A stretch of 64,000 nucleotides of DNA. It comes from an uncultured Aquimarina sp. GTDB lineage: Bacteria > Bacteroidota > Bacteroidia > Flavobacteriales > Flavobacteriaceae. Position numbers and translations under genes: made by a program. Below, piece after piece: positions 9,144-19,100 of the stretch (position 1 is the stretch's first letter; each line of letters starts with the position of its first letter). The stretch lies in assembly GCA_947502885.1 (NCBI GenBank), contig CANNBP010000007.1, positions 202,999-266,998 on the forward strand, written 5' to 3'. The notes under the pieces were generated by a model. It was not told the DNA's origin, searched no databases, and saw only the letters and a program-made list of their open reading frames with translations.

Positions 9144-9773
9144 ATGGCAAATTCAAAAGCAAGCAAAAAGTTAATGAACATGGTATACGGTCTAGGAGCG
9201 GCTGTTGTAATCCTTGGTGCACTATTTAAAATTATGCACTGGCCATTTGGTAACCAAATGCTTATAATTGGTCTGATAACAGAAGCATTCGTATTTACAG
9301 TTTCTGCATTCGAACCAGTAGATGATGAACTAGATTGGTCTTTAGTATACCCAGAATTAGCTGGTGGTACAGGAAATAAAAGAGATAAAAAAGATACTAC
9401 GCCTGAAGGATTGTTATCTAAAAAACTAGATGATATGCTTAAAGAGGCTAGAGTAGATTCTAACTTAATAAGTAGTCTTGGTGATAGTATTCGTAACTTT
9501 GAAGGTGCTGCTAAGGGTATAGCTCCAACGGCTAGATCTATAGAAGGACAGCAAAAATATAGTGAAGAAATGGCTAAAGCTGCTGATTCAATGCAATCTC
9601 TTAATAGTTTGTATAAAGCACAATTAGATGCTTCTTCTCGTCAAGCAGAGGCTAATGAAAAGACAGCACAAATTGCTGAAGGTCTTCAACAACAAATGAA
9701 AAGCCTTGAAGGTAACCTTTCTTCTTTAAATGGAGTATATGGTGGTATGTTAACTGCAATGAACAGAAGTTAA
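9144..9773 (+). CDS. gldL: GldL, inner-membrane motor subunit of the T9SS
   Basis: 209 aa. Two transmembrane helices (about residues 13-31 and 37-56) carry the conserved charged residues used for proton-driven torque: Lys29 in LFKIMHW and Glu47 in GLITEAFVFTV. The rest is a cytoplasmic domain with a long helical Gln/Glu/Lys-rich C-terminus (residues 85-209). GldL pentamers surround the GldM transmembrane helices and turn proton-motive force into movement for secretion and gliding. Length and motifs are typical and nothing is missing. Confidence 0.97.
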   Translation: MANSKASKKLMNMVYGLGAAVVILGALFKIMHWPFGNQMLIIGLITEAFVFTVSAFEPVDDELDWSLVYPELAGGTGNKRDKKDTTPEGLLSKKLDDMLKEARVDSNLISSLGDSIRNFEGAAKGIAPTARSIEGQQKYSEEMAKAADSMQSLNSLYKAQLDASSRQAEANEKTAQIAEGLQQQMKSLEGNLSSLNGVYGGMLTAMNRS

Positions 9774-9825
9774 CATTTTATTTATTTAATTATCTTATAA
9801 TAACTACCAAAAATCTAAAAAGAAT

Positions 9826-11373
9826 ATGGCAGGAGGAAAACTATCCCCAAGGCAGAAGATGATTAACCTAATGTATCTGGTTTTCATCGCAATGATGGCA
9901 TTAAATATGTCAAAAGAAGTGTTGTCGGCATTCGGTTTAATGAATGAGAAATTAACCACGGCTAATACAGTAGCAACCGAGCGTAATACTGCATTTATGG
10001 CTGGTCTAGCCGAAAAGGCTTCAGAGCAACCGGCTAAGTATACACCGCTTAAGGAAAAAGCTGATCAGATTAGTACTTTATCTAATGAGTTTAATACATA
10101 TGTAGAGCAGATTAAATCTGAACTATTAGAAACGGCTGATGATCCTACAGATTATGAGGCAATGGATAAAGCAGATGCTCTAAATACTAAATTTTTCGAA
10201 GGTGGTAAAGTTACTGCATCCGCTTCAGAGTTTCTTGAAAAAATTAAAACATATAGAGAAGGTGTAGTAAGCGCTTTAAGTACGGTAAAAGAGGTTGATG
10301 GTCAAGTTTCAAAGGATATAACAAATACTTTTAGTACTGAGGATGTTAAAGATAGAGACGGAGTAAAGAAAAATTGGTTGAACTATAATTTTGAAGGATT
10401 TCCATTAGTAGCTTCTTTGACAAAGCTTACACAAATGCAAGCAGATGTTAAGACAACTGAGAGTAAAGTTCTTTCTGCTTTATTAGCGGGAGAATTGACA
10501 AGAGATGCTTCTGCTACGAATTATAAAGCAGTAGTAGTTCCAGATAAAACAGCTTTCTTTAGCGGAGAGAAGTTTAAGGGTAAAATTGTCTTGGCTCGTT
10601 TTGATGCTGGGTTAAAGCCTACTTCTGTTGAAGTTAATGGAAATAAAGAATTCAAAGTAGAGAATGGTCAGATTATGTTAGATTTCCCTGCTGGAAACGT
10701 TGGAGAAAGAGACATAAAAGGTGAATTACAATTTAAAGAAGGTGATTCAATTGTAAAAATCCCAATCGAAAGTTCTTATGCCGTAATACCTAAGCCGAAC
10801 TCTGCGGTTATTTCTGCAGATAAAATGAATGTTGTTTATCGTGGTGTAAATAACCCAATGACTATTTCTATTCCTGGTGTACCAGCGGTTAACGCTACTG
10901 CTCCTGGACTTAAAAAAGTTGGCGGTGCTGGTAAATACATGATGAATGTAACAAATGTAAAGGCACGTGAGGTTAGTATTAGGGTTAGTGGTAAACTTCC
11001 AAACGGAACTTCAGTAAGTGACAGTAAGAAATTTAGAATTAAGCCTATTCCAAGACCTGTTGGAACAGTTCGTGGAGAAGATGGTGCAATAAAGATGGCT
11101 AGAAACGCGTTAGAGATATCATCTATTGGAGCTATTTTACCAGATTTTGATTTTGATATCAAATTAAAGGTAACTGGTTTTAAATTTAAAGTAGAAGGAC
11201 AGCCTACTGTTAGTGTACGTGGAGGAAGACTTAGCGCACCTGCAAAGTCAGCTTTACGTAAAGCAAAAAGAGGTTCTTCAGTACAAATTATTGATATAAA
11301 AGCACAGTTGACTACAAATTCTGGATATAAATTGAAGAAAATATCTCCAGTTATTGTTGAGTTAACAAATTAA
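9826..11373 (+). CDS. gldM: GldM, motor shaft of the T9SS
   Basis: 515 aa. It starts MAGGKLSPRQKMINLMYLVF, with a single N-terminal transmembrane helix (residues about 14-34) that inserts into the GldL pentamer. A helical domain of about 200 residues (LTTANTVATERNTAFM...) is followed by three or four beta-rich periplasmic domains (RDASATNYKAVVVPDKTAFFSGE onward). The dimeric shaft spans the periplasm to contact GldK/GldN. The length matches the family. Confidence 0.97.
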   Translation: MAGGKLSPRQKMINLMYLVFIAMMALNMSKEVLSAFGLMNEKLTTANTVATERNTAFMAGLAEKASEQPAKYTPLKEKADQISTLSNEFNTYVEQIKSELLETADDPTDYEAMDKADALNTKFFEGGKVTASASEFLEKIKTYREGVVSALSTVKEVDGQVSKDITNTFSTEDVKDRDGVKKNWLNYNFEGFPLVASLTKLTQMQADVKTTESKVLSALLAGELTRDASATNYKAVVVPDKTAFFSGEKFKGKIVLARFDAGLKPTSVEVNGNKEFKVENGQIMLDFPAGNVGERDIKGELQFKEGDSIVKIPIESSYAVIPKPNSAVISADKMNVVYRGVNNPMTISIPGVPAVNATAPGLKKVGGAGKYMMNVTNVKAREVSIRVSGKLPNGTSVSDSKKFRIKPIPRPVGTVRGEDGAIKMARNALEISSIGAILPDFDFDIKLKVTGFKFKVEGQPTVSVRGGRLSAPAKSALRKAKRGSSVQIIDIKAQLTTNSGYKLKKISPVIVELTN

Positions 11374-11392
11374 ACAATAAACTATCGTAGTT

Positions 11393-12283
11393 ATGAATTT
11401 GAAAAATGTTGTATTAACCGTTTTTGGTCTATTAGTTTCTTATGTTTCTGTTGGACAAGCAAATGTATTAAATGCTGATAATCCTGATGAAATAGGAAAG
11501 AAAACGCAAGAGGAGATACTGTACGATAATGATAGACCATTAGAATATGGTTATGTAGGTAAGCGTGATATATTATGGGCTAAGACTACTTGGGAAACTA
11601 TCGATCTTGATGAACGTATCAATTTTCCATTATATTATCCTATTGATACTAATAATATTGGTGGAAATCGTCGTTCATTATATGATGTCTTGATTACTAA
11701 TATCAAAAACGGAAAAATTAAGAATATATATTCTGATTCTTATTTTACTGAAACAAGAACATTTGAAGAGTTGCAGACTACGATGTCTAAAATAGATACT
11801 CTTGATTTAGGATATGAGCAGTACAATGCAGGAGAAGAAGTAGATCCTCAATATATCAATAGAAGAGATATTACATCTGCTGATGTCGCTGAGTATAAGA
11901 TTAGAGGATATTGGTATTTTGATAAGCGTCAAGGTGAGTTAAGATATAGATTATTAGGTATTGCACCAGTTGCTCCTGATGTTAACTTTATTGATGATGA
12001 AGAGCCAGATATGGTAGCTCTTTTTTGGGTATGGTATCCAGATGCAAGAGAGATGTTACATAATGCAATGGCTTTTAATAGAAAAAATACATCAATGCCT
12101 TTTACATATGATCACATACTAAATGCAAGACGATTTAATTCTGTCATTTATAAAGAAGATAACATCCAGGGTGACCGTGAAATAAAGGACTATATTGTGG
12201 ATAATGCTTTAATGCAACTTCTCGAAAGTGAAAGAATTAAAGAGAGTATTAGAAACTTTGAAATGGATATGTGGAGTTATTAG
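11393..12283 (+). CDS. gldN: GldN, periplasmic T9SS ring protein
   Basis: 296 aa with a signal peptide (cleavage likely after VSVGQA). Motifs typical of GldN/PorN include VGKRDILWAKTTWETIDLDERIN, NRRSLYDVLITNIK, IRGYWYFDKRQGELRYRLLGIAPV and LFWVWYPDAREML. It partners GldK to form the large periplasmic ring. It begins 19 bp after gldM and is followed by a strong terminator, so it closes the gld operon. Confidence 0.97.
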   Translation: MNLKNVVLTVFGLLVSYVSVGQANVLNADNPDEIGKKTQEEILYDNDRPLEYGYVGKRDILWAKTTWETIDLDERINFPLYYPIDTNNIGGNRRSLYDVLITNIKNGKIKNIYSDSYFTETRTFEELQTTMSKIDTLDLGYEQYNAGEEVDPQYINRRDITSADVAEYKIRGYWYFDKRQGELRYRLLGIAPVAPDVNFIDDEEPDMVALFWVWYPDAREMLHNAMAFNRKNTSMPFTYDHILNARRFNSVIYKEDNIQGDREIKDYIVDNALMQLLESERIKESIRNFEMDMWSY

Positions 12284-12302
12284 TAACAATGCTATTCAAA
12301 CA

Positions 12303-12346
12303 ATAAATAAAAAACACCCAACTGCAGTTGGGTGTTTTTTATTTAT
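12303..12346 (+). terminator. Intrinsic terminator after gldN
   Basis: A perfect 22-bp inverted repeat with centre CAACTGCAGTTG, core ACACCCAACTG/CAGTTGGGTGT, and a run of six T on the right arm. It lies 20 bp after the gldN stop and 30 bp before the next gene. Confidence 0.85.
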
Positions 12347-12376
12347 GTTAATGTTTATTAATTTATTTAATAGTTT

Positions 12377-13420
12377 ATGTTGGACTATCTTATAGTAGGA
12401 TTAGGTTTGTCGGGCTTGTCATTTGCAGAAGAATTAGAAGCTAATGGAAAGTCGTATAAAGTTTTTGAAAATGCATCTCAAAAGTCATCCAGAGTAGCTG
12501 GGGGATTGTATAACCCCGTTATTTTAAAAAGATTTACAATGGCATGGCAGGCATCAGAACAGCTTGTTACGGCATTGGACTTATATAGGAGGATAGAAGA
12601 AAAGTTAGGTTATAAAGTAATACAAGAGCTTAGAGTGTTGCGTAGATTTAATTCTGTAGAAGAACAAAATAATTGGTTTCAAGCATGCGATAAACCTGTT
12701 TTGACCAAGTTCTTATCTCCAGATTTATCCAAAAATACCAATCCAGCATTAGATGTACCATACCATTATGGAGAAGTTAAGTATACCGGTAAAATTGATA
12801 TTAAAGATTTGTTAGGTTTGTATGAGGACTATCTTAAGAAAAAAAATATTATAGAGTTTGAATCATTTGACTATAGTCTTGTCGAAATAGATGAAAATTA
12901 TATTAAATATAAAGGAGAAAAGTATAGACAAATTGTTTTTGCTGAAGGCTTTGGGGTAAAATCAAATCCCTTTTTTAAGGATTTACCTTTGTATGGGAAT
13001 AAAGGAGAGTATATCATTATAAAGTCTGAGGGTTTAAAGCTCTATGATGCTGTAAAGTCATCTATTTTTATTATCCCACTGGGAAAGGACCTGTATAAAG
13101 TTGGTGCAACCTATAATAATGAAGATAAATCATTAGAAACAACCATAAAGGCTAGAGAAGAGCTAAAAATGAAACTAAGCAAGTTTATAAAGACTACTTA
13201 CCAAATAGTTGATCAAGTTGCAGGAATACGACCTACAGTAAGAGATAGAAGGCCAATTGTGGGTGCACACCCTAGTTATGCTAATTTGCATATACTTAAC
13301 GGCATGGGAAGTAGAGGGATACTTATAGCTCCAACAATGGCAAAAAAACTATATGATTATATAGAAAATGGAGTTCCTTTAGAAAAAGAAATAGACATAA
13401 GTCGATTCAATACTCTATGA
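12377..13420 (+). CDS. FAD-dependent oxidoreductase (DAO family)
   Basis: 347 aa. An N-terminal dinucleotide-binding motif (DYLIVGLGLSGLSFAEEL, GxGxxG) is followed by SSRVAGGLYNPV, a middle substrate domain (YHYGEVKYTGKIDIKDLL) and a C-terminal FAD segment (QVAGIRPTVRDRRPIVGAHP, HILNGMGSRGILIAPTMA) typical of D-amino-acid-oxidase/MnmC-C-like proteins. The substrate cannot be read from sequence. The gene begins after the gldN terminator and its last 6 nt overlap the convergent DUF983 gene. Confidence 0.85.
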   Translation: MLDYLIVGLGLSGLSFAEELEANGKSYKVFENASQKSSRVAGGLYNPVILKRFTMAWQASEQLVTALDLYRRIEEKLGYKVIQELRVLRRFNSVEEQNNWFQACDKPVLTKFLSPDLSKNTNPALDVPYHYGEVKYTGKIDIKDLLGLYEDYLKKKNIIEFESFDYSLVEIDENYIKYKGEKYRQIVFAEGFGVKSNPFFKDLPLYGNKGEYIIIKSEGLKLYDAVKSSIFIIPLGKDLYKVGATYNNEDKSLETTIKAREELKMKLSKFIKTTYQIVDQVAGIRPTVRDRRPIVGAHPSYANLHILNGMGSRGILIAPTMAKKLYDYIENGVPLEKEIDISRFNTL

Positions 13421-13801
13421 GGATGGTTCTTGCTTTTTGTAACTCATGAAAAAGTTAATCCAAATATTTCGAGATGTTCGCATGATTATTGGTAGAAAAA
13501 CAACCATTGTTCCTACGATAACAAAAAATGTTTTTAACAAGTCCATATCTAATAGTAAATATGAAATTACAAATGCGGCAACGGCAAAAGCAATACCCAC
13601 AGGGTAGCTTACATACATAGCACCATAAAAAAATGAAGGCTCAATCTTGTATTTGGTATGGCAATGACTACAACGCTCATTCATTTGTAGAGTTTTACTT
13701 ATTTTATATGGGTTAGAAACCTCATACATACTTTCGTTATGACATACTGGACAGCTTCCGGTAATAATACTGTATAACTTTGTTCCTTTTAAGAAATTCA
13801 T
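13415..13801 (-). CDS. DUF983 family small membrane protein
   Basis: 128 aa. It shows two zinc-knuckle-like Cys pairs (GSCPVCHNESMY near residue 16 and CSHCHTKYKIEPSFFYGAMYV near residue 43), then two transmembrane helices (about residues 68-90 and 92-112) and a short basic tail. This is the layout of DUF983. Function unknown; some homologues sit near heme-copper oxidase genes, but no such genes are here. It is transcribed divergently from the ABC-F gene. Confidence 0.85.
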   Translation of the reverse strand: MNFLKGTKLYSIITGSCPVCHNESMYEVSNPYKISKTLQMNERCSHCHTKYKIEPSFFYGAMYVSYPVGIAFAVAAFVISYLLLDMDLLKTFFVIVGTMVVFLPIIMRTSRNIWINFFMSYKKQEPSS

Positions 13802-13820
13802 AGGCGTTTTTATTCTATCA

Positions 13821-13828
13821 CAAAATTA
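13821..13828 (-). promoter_or_regulatory. Candidate -7 box for the DUF983 gene
   Basis: On the minus strand the sequence reads TAATTTTG (TAnnTTTG), 20 bp upstream of the start at 13801. The -33 element is not obvious. Confidence 0.35.
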
Positions 13829-13858
13829 ATCATCTTTGCACAAAATATTCAAAAGCTG

Positions 13859-15775
13859 ATGTTAAACATACACAACTTATCGATTTCGTTTGGAGGCGAA
13901 TATCTGTTCGAAGAGATTACTTTTAGATTAGGAGCAGGTGACAGAGTAGGGTTAATTGGTAAAAATGGAGCAGGTAAATCTACTATGCTTAAAATTTTAT
14001 CAAAAGAGCAAGAGCCAGACTCGGGTCAAATAGCTATGGATAAAGAGTTGAAAATAGGCTTTCTTAAGCAAGATATCGACTTTGTATTAGGGCGCACTGT
14101 ATTAGATGAAGCGTATGAAGCTTTTGTAGAGATAAAGAAAATAGAGAGAGAAATAGATGCTATTAATAATCAATTAGCAGAACGAACAGATTATGAAAGT
14201 GAAGGGTATAATCAATTAATAACCGATTTAAGTGACCTTACACATCAATATGAGGTTATAGGAGGGTACAATTATAAAGGAGAGACAGAAAGGGTTTTAC
14301 AAGGGCTAGGATTTGTTAGAGAGGATTTTGAAAAACTTACGGATACCTTTTCTGGTGGGTGGAGAATGCGAATAGAATTGGCAAAACTCTTATTGCAAAG
14401 TAACGATATCTTGTTGCTCGATGAGCCCACAAACCATTTGGATATAGAATCTATTATCTGGTTAGAAGGTTTTCTTAAGAATTATGCTGGTGTGGTAGTT
14501 ATAGTTTCTCACGATAAAATGTTTTTGGATAACGTTACCAACAGAACAATAGAAATTTCTTTGGGCCGTATTTATGATTATAATAAACCTTACTCTAAGT
14601 ATCTAATATTGCGTAAAGAGATGCGAGAACAGCAGCTTGCAGCGCAAAAAAATCAGTCTAAACAAATCGAACAAACCGAAAAACTAATTGAAAAGTTTAG
14701 AGCAAAGGCAAGTAAAGCTTCTATGGCTCAATCTTTAATTAAAAAATTAGACAGAGTTGATAGGATAGAAGTCGACGAAGATGATAATTCGGTTATGAAT
14801 ATTAGTTTTCCCGTTAGTGTTCAACCGGGTAAAGTGGTAATTGAAGCAGAAGGTGTTGGAAAAAATTATGGAGAAAAAGAAGTGCTTAAAGGGGTTGAAC
14901 TACTAGTTGAACGAGGATCAAAAATAGCATTCGTAGGACAAAATGGACAAGGTAAATCAACCTTTGCCAAAATCATTATTGATGAGATTCAGTATGACGG
15001 ATCTTTTAAATTAGGACATAACGTTGAAATTGGATATTTTGCTCAAAATCAATCAGAATATCTTGATGGCGAATTGACTATTCATGAAACTATGATTAAT
15101 GCTGCTAACGAAAAAACTAGGAGTAAGGTGCGTGATATGTTAGGTTCATTTTTATTTCGAGGAGACGAAGTAGATAAAAAGGTGAAAGTTTTGTCTGGGG
15201 GAGAGCGCAATAGATTGGCTCTTTGTAAAATGCTTCTAGAGCCTTTTAATGTATTGGTGATGGATGAGCCCACAAATCATTTAGATATTAAATCTAAAAA
15301 TGTGCTTAAAGATGCATTAAGAAATTTTGAAGGAACTCTTATTTTGATATCCCATGATAGGGATTTCTTACAAGGATTAACCAATACTGTTTATGAGTTT
15401 AAAAATAAACAGATAAAAGAATATCTTGGAGATATTGATTTCTATTTAGAGCAAAGAAAAGTTAATGATCTTAGGGATATTGAAAAGAAAGAAAAGGAAG
15501 TTAAGGTTACATCTTCAAATAAAGAAACTGCAAAAAAATCATATCAGGATCAAAAGAAGATAAAGTCACTTAATAATAAGTTAAGTAATGTAGAATCAAA
15601 GATTAATAAGCTCGAAAGAGAGATTAAAGAGATTGATGTAGAATTGGCAGTTAATTATGATGAAACCATAGCTCAACCTAACTTTTTTGATACCTATCAA
15701 GGTAAAAAAGATGAGTTAAATGGTCTAATGGAAACTTGGGAGGAATTGCAGGAAGAAATTGATGCTATGTCTTAA
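13859..15775 (+). CDS. ABC-F family ATP-binding protein (ribosome-associated type)
   Basis: 638 aa with two ABC ATPase domains and no membrane segments. Domain 1: Walker A GLIGKNGAGKST, signature FSGGWRMRIELA, Walker B ILLLDEPTNHLDIES, switch SHDKMFL. A charged linker (about residues 245-310, EMREQQLAAQKNQSKQ) is the P-site-tRNA interaction motif region. Domain 2: GQNGQGKST, LSGGERNRLALCKML, VLVMDEPTNHLDIKS, SHDRDFL. A coiled-coil C-terminal extension (about residues 535-638) resembles the Uup/YdiF branch. ABC-F proteins act on the ribosome during translation or, in ARE members, protect it from antibiotics; nothing here specifically indicates resistance. Confidence 0.92.
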   Translation: MLNIHNLSISFGGEYLFEEITFRLGAGDRVGLIGKNGAGKSTMLKILSKEQEPDSGQIAMDKELKIGFLKQDIDFVLGRTVLDEAYEAFVEIKKIEREIDAINNQLAERTDYESEGYNQLITDLSDLTHQYEVIGGYNYKGETERVLQGLGFVREDFEKLTDTFSGGWRMRIELAKLLLQSNDILLLDEPTNHLDIESIIWLEGFLKNYAGVVVIVSHDKMFLDNVTNRTIEISLGRIYDYNKPYSKYLILRKEMREQQLAAQKNQSKQIEQTEKLIEKFRAKASKASMAQSLIKKLDRVDRIEVDEDDNSVMNISFPVSVQPGKVVIEAEGVGKNYGEKEVLKGVELLVERGSKIAFVGQNGQGKSTFAKIIIDEIQYDGSFKLGHNVEIGYFAQNQSEYLDGELTIHETMINAANEKTRSKVRDMLGSFLFRGDEVDKKVKVLSGGERNRLALCKMLLEPFNVLVMDEPTNHLDIKSKNVLKDALRNFEGTLILISHDRDFLQGLTNTVYEFKNKQIKEYLGDIDFYLEQRKVNDLRDIEKKEKEVKVTSSNKETAKKSYQDQKKIKSLNNKLSNVESKINKLEREIKEIDVELAVNYDETIAQPNFFDTYQGKKDELNGLMETWEELQEEIDAMS

Positions 15776-15857
15776 TTAGACAGAGTAATAGGTTTTGATT
15801 TGTAATTACATGTATTTTGGTAGTAAAATTTCTCCAGAAATGAGTAAATAGTTTAAT

Positions 15858-16040
15858 ATGTTTGAACATTTTTTTCAATGTCCTTATTGTTGGGAAGAGG
15901 TTTCTATGCTGCTGGATCCATCTATTGTACATCAGGTATATGTAGAGGATTGTGAGGTTTGTTGTAACCCAATCGAAGTTCATCCAAGATTTGAAGATCA
16001 AATATTAGTTGCCTTTGAAGCATTAAGTATCGAACAATAA
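15858..16040 (+). CDS. CPxCG-motif cysteine-rich zinc-ribbon protein
   Basis: 60 aa. Two Cys pairs, FQCPYCWEEVSM near the N-terminus and DCEVCCNPIEV in the middle, form a small zinc ribbon, followed by an acidic C-terminus. This is the family named for its CPxCG motif; the first pair here is CPYCW, so the Gly is replaced. Function unknown. It follows the ABC-F gene by 82 bp and is followed by a strong terminator. Confidence 0.85.
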   Translation: MFEHFFQCPYCWEEVSMLLDPSIVHQVYVEDCEVCCNPIEVHPRFEDQILVAFEALSIEQ

Positions 16041-16063
16041 AAACATTAGGTATTATATATAGA

Positions 16064-16096
16064 AACCCCCTAAAAAGAATATCTTTTTAGGGGGTT
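16064..16096. terminator. Bidirectional terminator between convergent genes
   Basis: A 15-bp perfect stem, AACCCCCTAAAAAGA / TCTTTTTAGGGGGTT, with a 3-nt loop. It lies between the CPxCG gene (plus) and the large T9SS cargo gene (minus) and can serve both. Confidence 0.8.
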
Positions 16097-16123
16097 GTTT
16101 TGTGTTATAACTGAATTGTTATT

Positions 16124-19100
16124 TTATCTTTTCATTATTCTTTTTGTTAGTTTTATGTGCTTGTTTTCTGTGATAAAGAAATACATTCCTGCTTTAATAT
16201 CAGACAAATCAATGGTGATTTTTCTGGTATCTTCAATAGTCTTGATATCCCATTTTTTAATTAACCTTCTTCGAATGTCATAAATAGAAAAACTATTGTT
16301 TTGGTCACCGAAATTTCCAGAAATAGTGAAAGAATCACCAAATGGATTCGGAGAAATAGTATAAGAATTTTCGTCTGATGGATCGGTATCTAAGATTGTA
16401 TCTAAGTTAAAAGAGACTTTTTGTGGTGTTGCTGTAAAATTCTCGTCTAAACATTTGCCAATAAATGTTATTTCGGCAGTCCATAGACCTTTGACTCTAG
16501 GGTCATTTTCTCCAACAGTATCAAAAGAAACAGTATCCGAATAGGTTGCTCCGTCTGGACCTGTCCATTGGATGGTTCCATTGCTTGTCAAATTTGAAAT
16601 TAGCTTTAATGCTAATTTTCCACCTTCTTTAGCTGTTAGAGTTTCCCCTTCATTTATACTGACGTAATCTCCGCCATTAATAGCTACTTCGATAGGATTG
16701 GAAACATCAAGAGTTGATGGGAGAACTGTTAGACTAACGGTTTTTGTGACTGCTCCACATTCGCTTGTTGGGTCATTGTAGCTTAAAACGTATTCACCAG
16801 AATCATCTGGTTGTACATTGTCGAATCTCCATGATGTAGCCATATCTGGGGTGTTGTCTACAGTGCCATTAGGGTGTTTTATATCAACATTTTCAGTACC
16901 AATGTCCTGCATTCCTATGTAGATATTTGTACCTTGACAAACTTCAAGACTACTTTGTTGGAGCCAATCATTTCCATCATTTACATTAGGTGTTATTGAT
17001 ACAGATGCTGGAACATCTAATGTGATAGATACTTGAGTGCTGTTACATTCTCCTTTAAAGTATGTGATGACATAAACACCAGAGTCACTAGGTTGCACAT
17101 CGTTAAGATTCCAAGCTGTGGATAAATCTGGAGAGGTGTCTATAGTACCATTAGGGTATTCGATTTCAAAATTTGCTGTTCCAATATCTTGAACACCTAA
17201 TTTGATATCTGCACCTGGACAAACTTGAAGGCTGTTTTGCTGAGCCCATTCAGTCCCGTCATTTGTATAAGGAGTTAATGTTGTAGATTCAAGTATATTA
17301 ACTGTGATAATTGCTTGACCTTCACATCCGCCGTTATCATAATAAACTATATATGTTCCGGCATCACCAGTTTGAATGTTATTAAAATTCCAAGAAGTGG
17401 CGGTATCAGGAGTAGTGTCTATAGTACCATTAGGGTGTTTTATTCTAACATTAGAAACACCTACATTTTGCATTCCTAATTGGATATTTGCTCCTACGCA
17501 GGTATTAAGTGTGCTTTGTTGCAACAAAGCGGTACCATCATGTACATATGGGGTAACCACTGTACTACAAGTTAAGGGAGAAAGAGGAGCTTCAAACATA
17601 CCTCTTCCGTGTGTTCCGATAAATATTTTATCACCGTTTAAATACTGGATTTCAATGTCATTTACAGATGTGCTTGGAAGACATCCGTATTTTTGCCATT
17701 GAGTAGTACCGTCTTCTAAATAAAAGACACCTTCATAATTTCCGATAAATATAGAACCTGCATCAGTGTCATAAGTCTCAAGAGAAAGTACAGGAGAATT
17801 AGAAAGGTTGTGAGAAATATTTTGCCAATTAGCTCCTCCGTCTATTGATTTATAAACTTTAGCATTATCTGTAAACCCTCCATAAGAAATAAAAACTATA
17901 TTAGAGTCGGTAGGGTGTACTTCTAAATCTGTGATATTTTGATTTATAGGAGTTGTGTATGTTGTCCAGTTATTGTCGGCTACATTTTTAGCATAAACTA
18001 TATTGTATCTAGATGCATATATTTTGTTAGAATTAGATTTAGCGATAGCTATTTGCTCTAAATTATCTGAACTTACATTAATACCTATATTTGTCCAGTT
18101 AGCTCCTTTGTCATCAGAAGCATAAACACTTTTGTATCCAATGATTATTCTACTTGAGTTGTTAGGGTCAAGTTTAAAAGGGGTCTCCCAGGCACCATTT
18201 CCATTTTCGCCAGGAGGAGATATATTAGTAACTGTTCCGTTGACCCATCTTCTTAGTGCTCCATTTTGAATAGAATAATATCGGGTATTTGGATCGGTAA
18301 AATCTATTTCTTGTCCCATTCCATCGGCAGTAGGCTCGTAGCTTTCCCATTGACCATTAGAATTTCTAGTTACATTTCCATTATCTTGAGAACCTCCACC
18401 AAGAATATTGGCATCGGTCTGAGAAACTGAAATGTCATAATATTGTGTAATGAATAAATCTGAAGATAAGTTATCAAAGCTATTACCAGACACAGAATAT
18501 CTAAATATACCTCCGTCATTACAGTAGTATACAAAATCACTTTGTAGTGGATTGGTATATATATTTCTTTGATCCACATGTACAATAGGTAAATTATTAT
18601 CTCCTAACCAATGAGACGTAGCTTGAAAAGTACTTCCCGAATTTGTTGATTTATAACAATCAAAGTTACCAACTAGTAGGTCTGTGTCAGAATTATTAGC
18701 AAACATAACTACACAGTTAGATTCTGGTAATGTACTTTGTGTAAAGTCTCGACCATAGTTAGTAGAAACATTTAAGTTAGTACCATTACTTATTGCAACA
18801 TAACCAGAATTAGCTTTGTTAGAAACTGAAATTCTTACTTGGCCGTTACCAAAATCTTCATCAAGTGTAAATGTTTGGCCATTATTTGTACTTAAGTAAT
18901 ATTCTCCGTTAGAACCTCCTGCATGAGCATCATTTGAGTTTAAATTATATCTAACTGCAGTGGTATTATTGTTAAGAATTTTGGCATTAGTTGAAAAATA
19001 ATCGGTAGTTCTGTATAGGCCATCAGATGTTGCTACAAGGAATTCTGAAGCGTCATTAGGATTTACATCCATTTCGTATATTCTAATACCTTGAGGTAAT

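Noticed and set aside
13859..15775. Antibiotic resistance function for the ABC-F gene
   Set aside because: Motifs only place it among Uup/YdiF-like ABC-F proteins; nothing in the linker read by eye points to a resistance subfamily.
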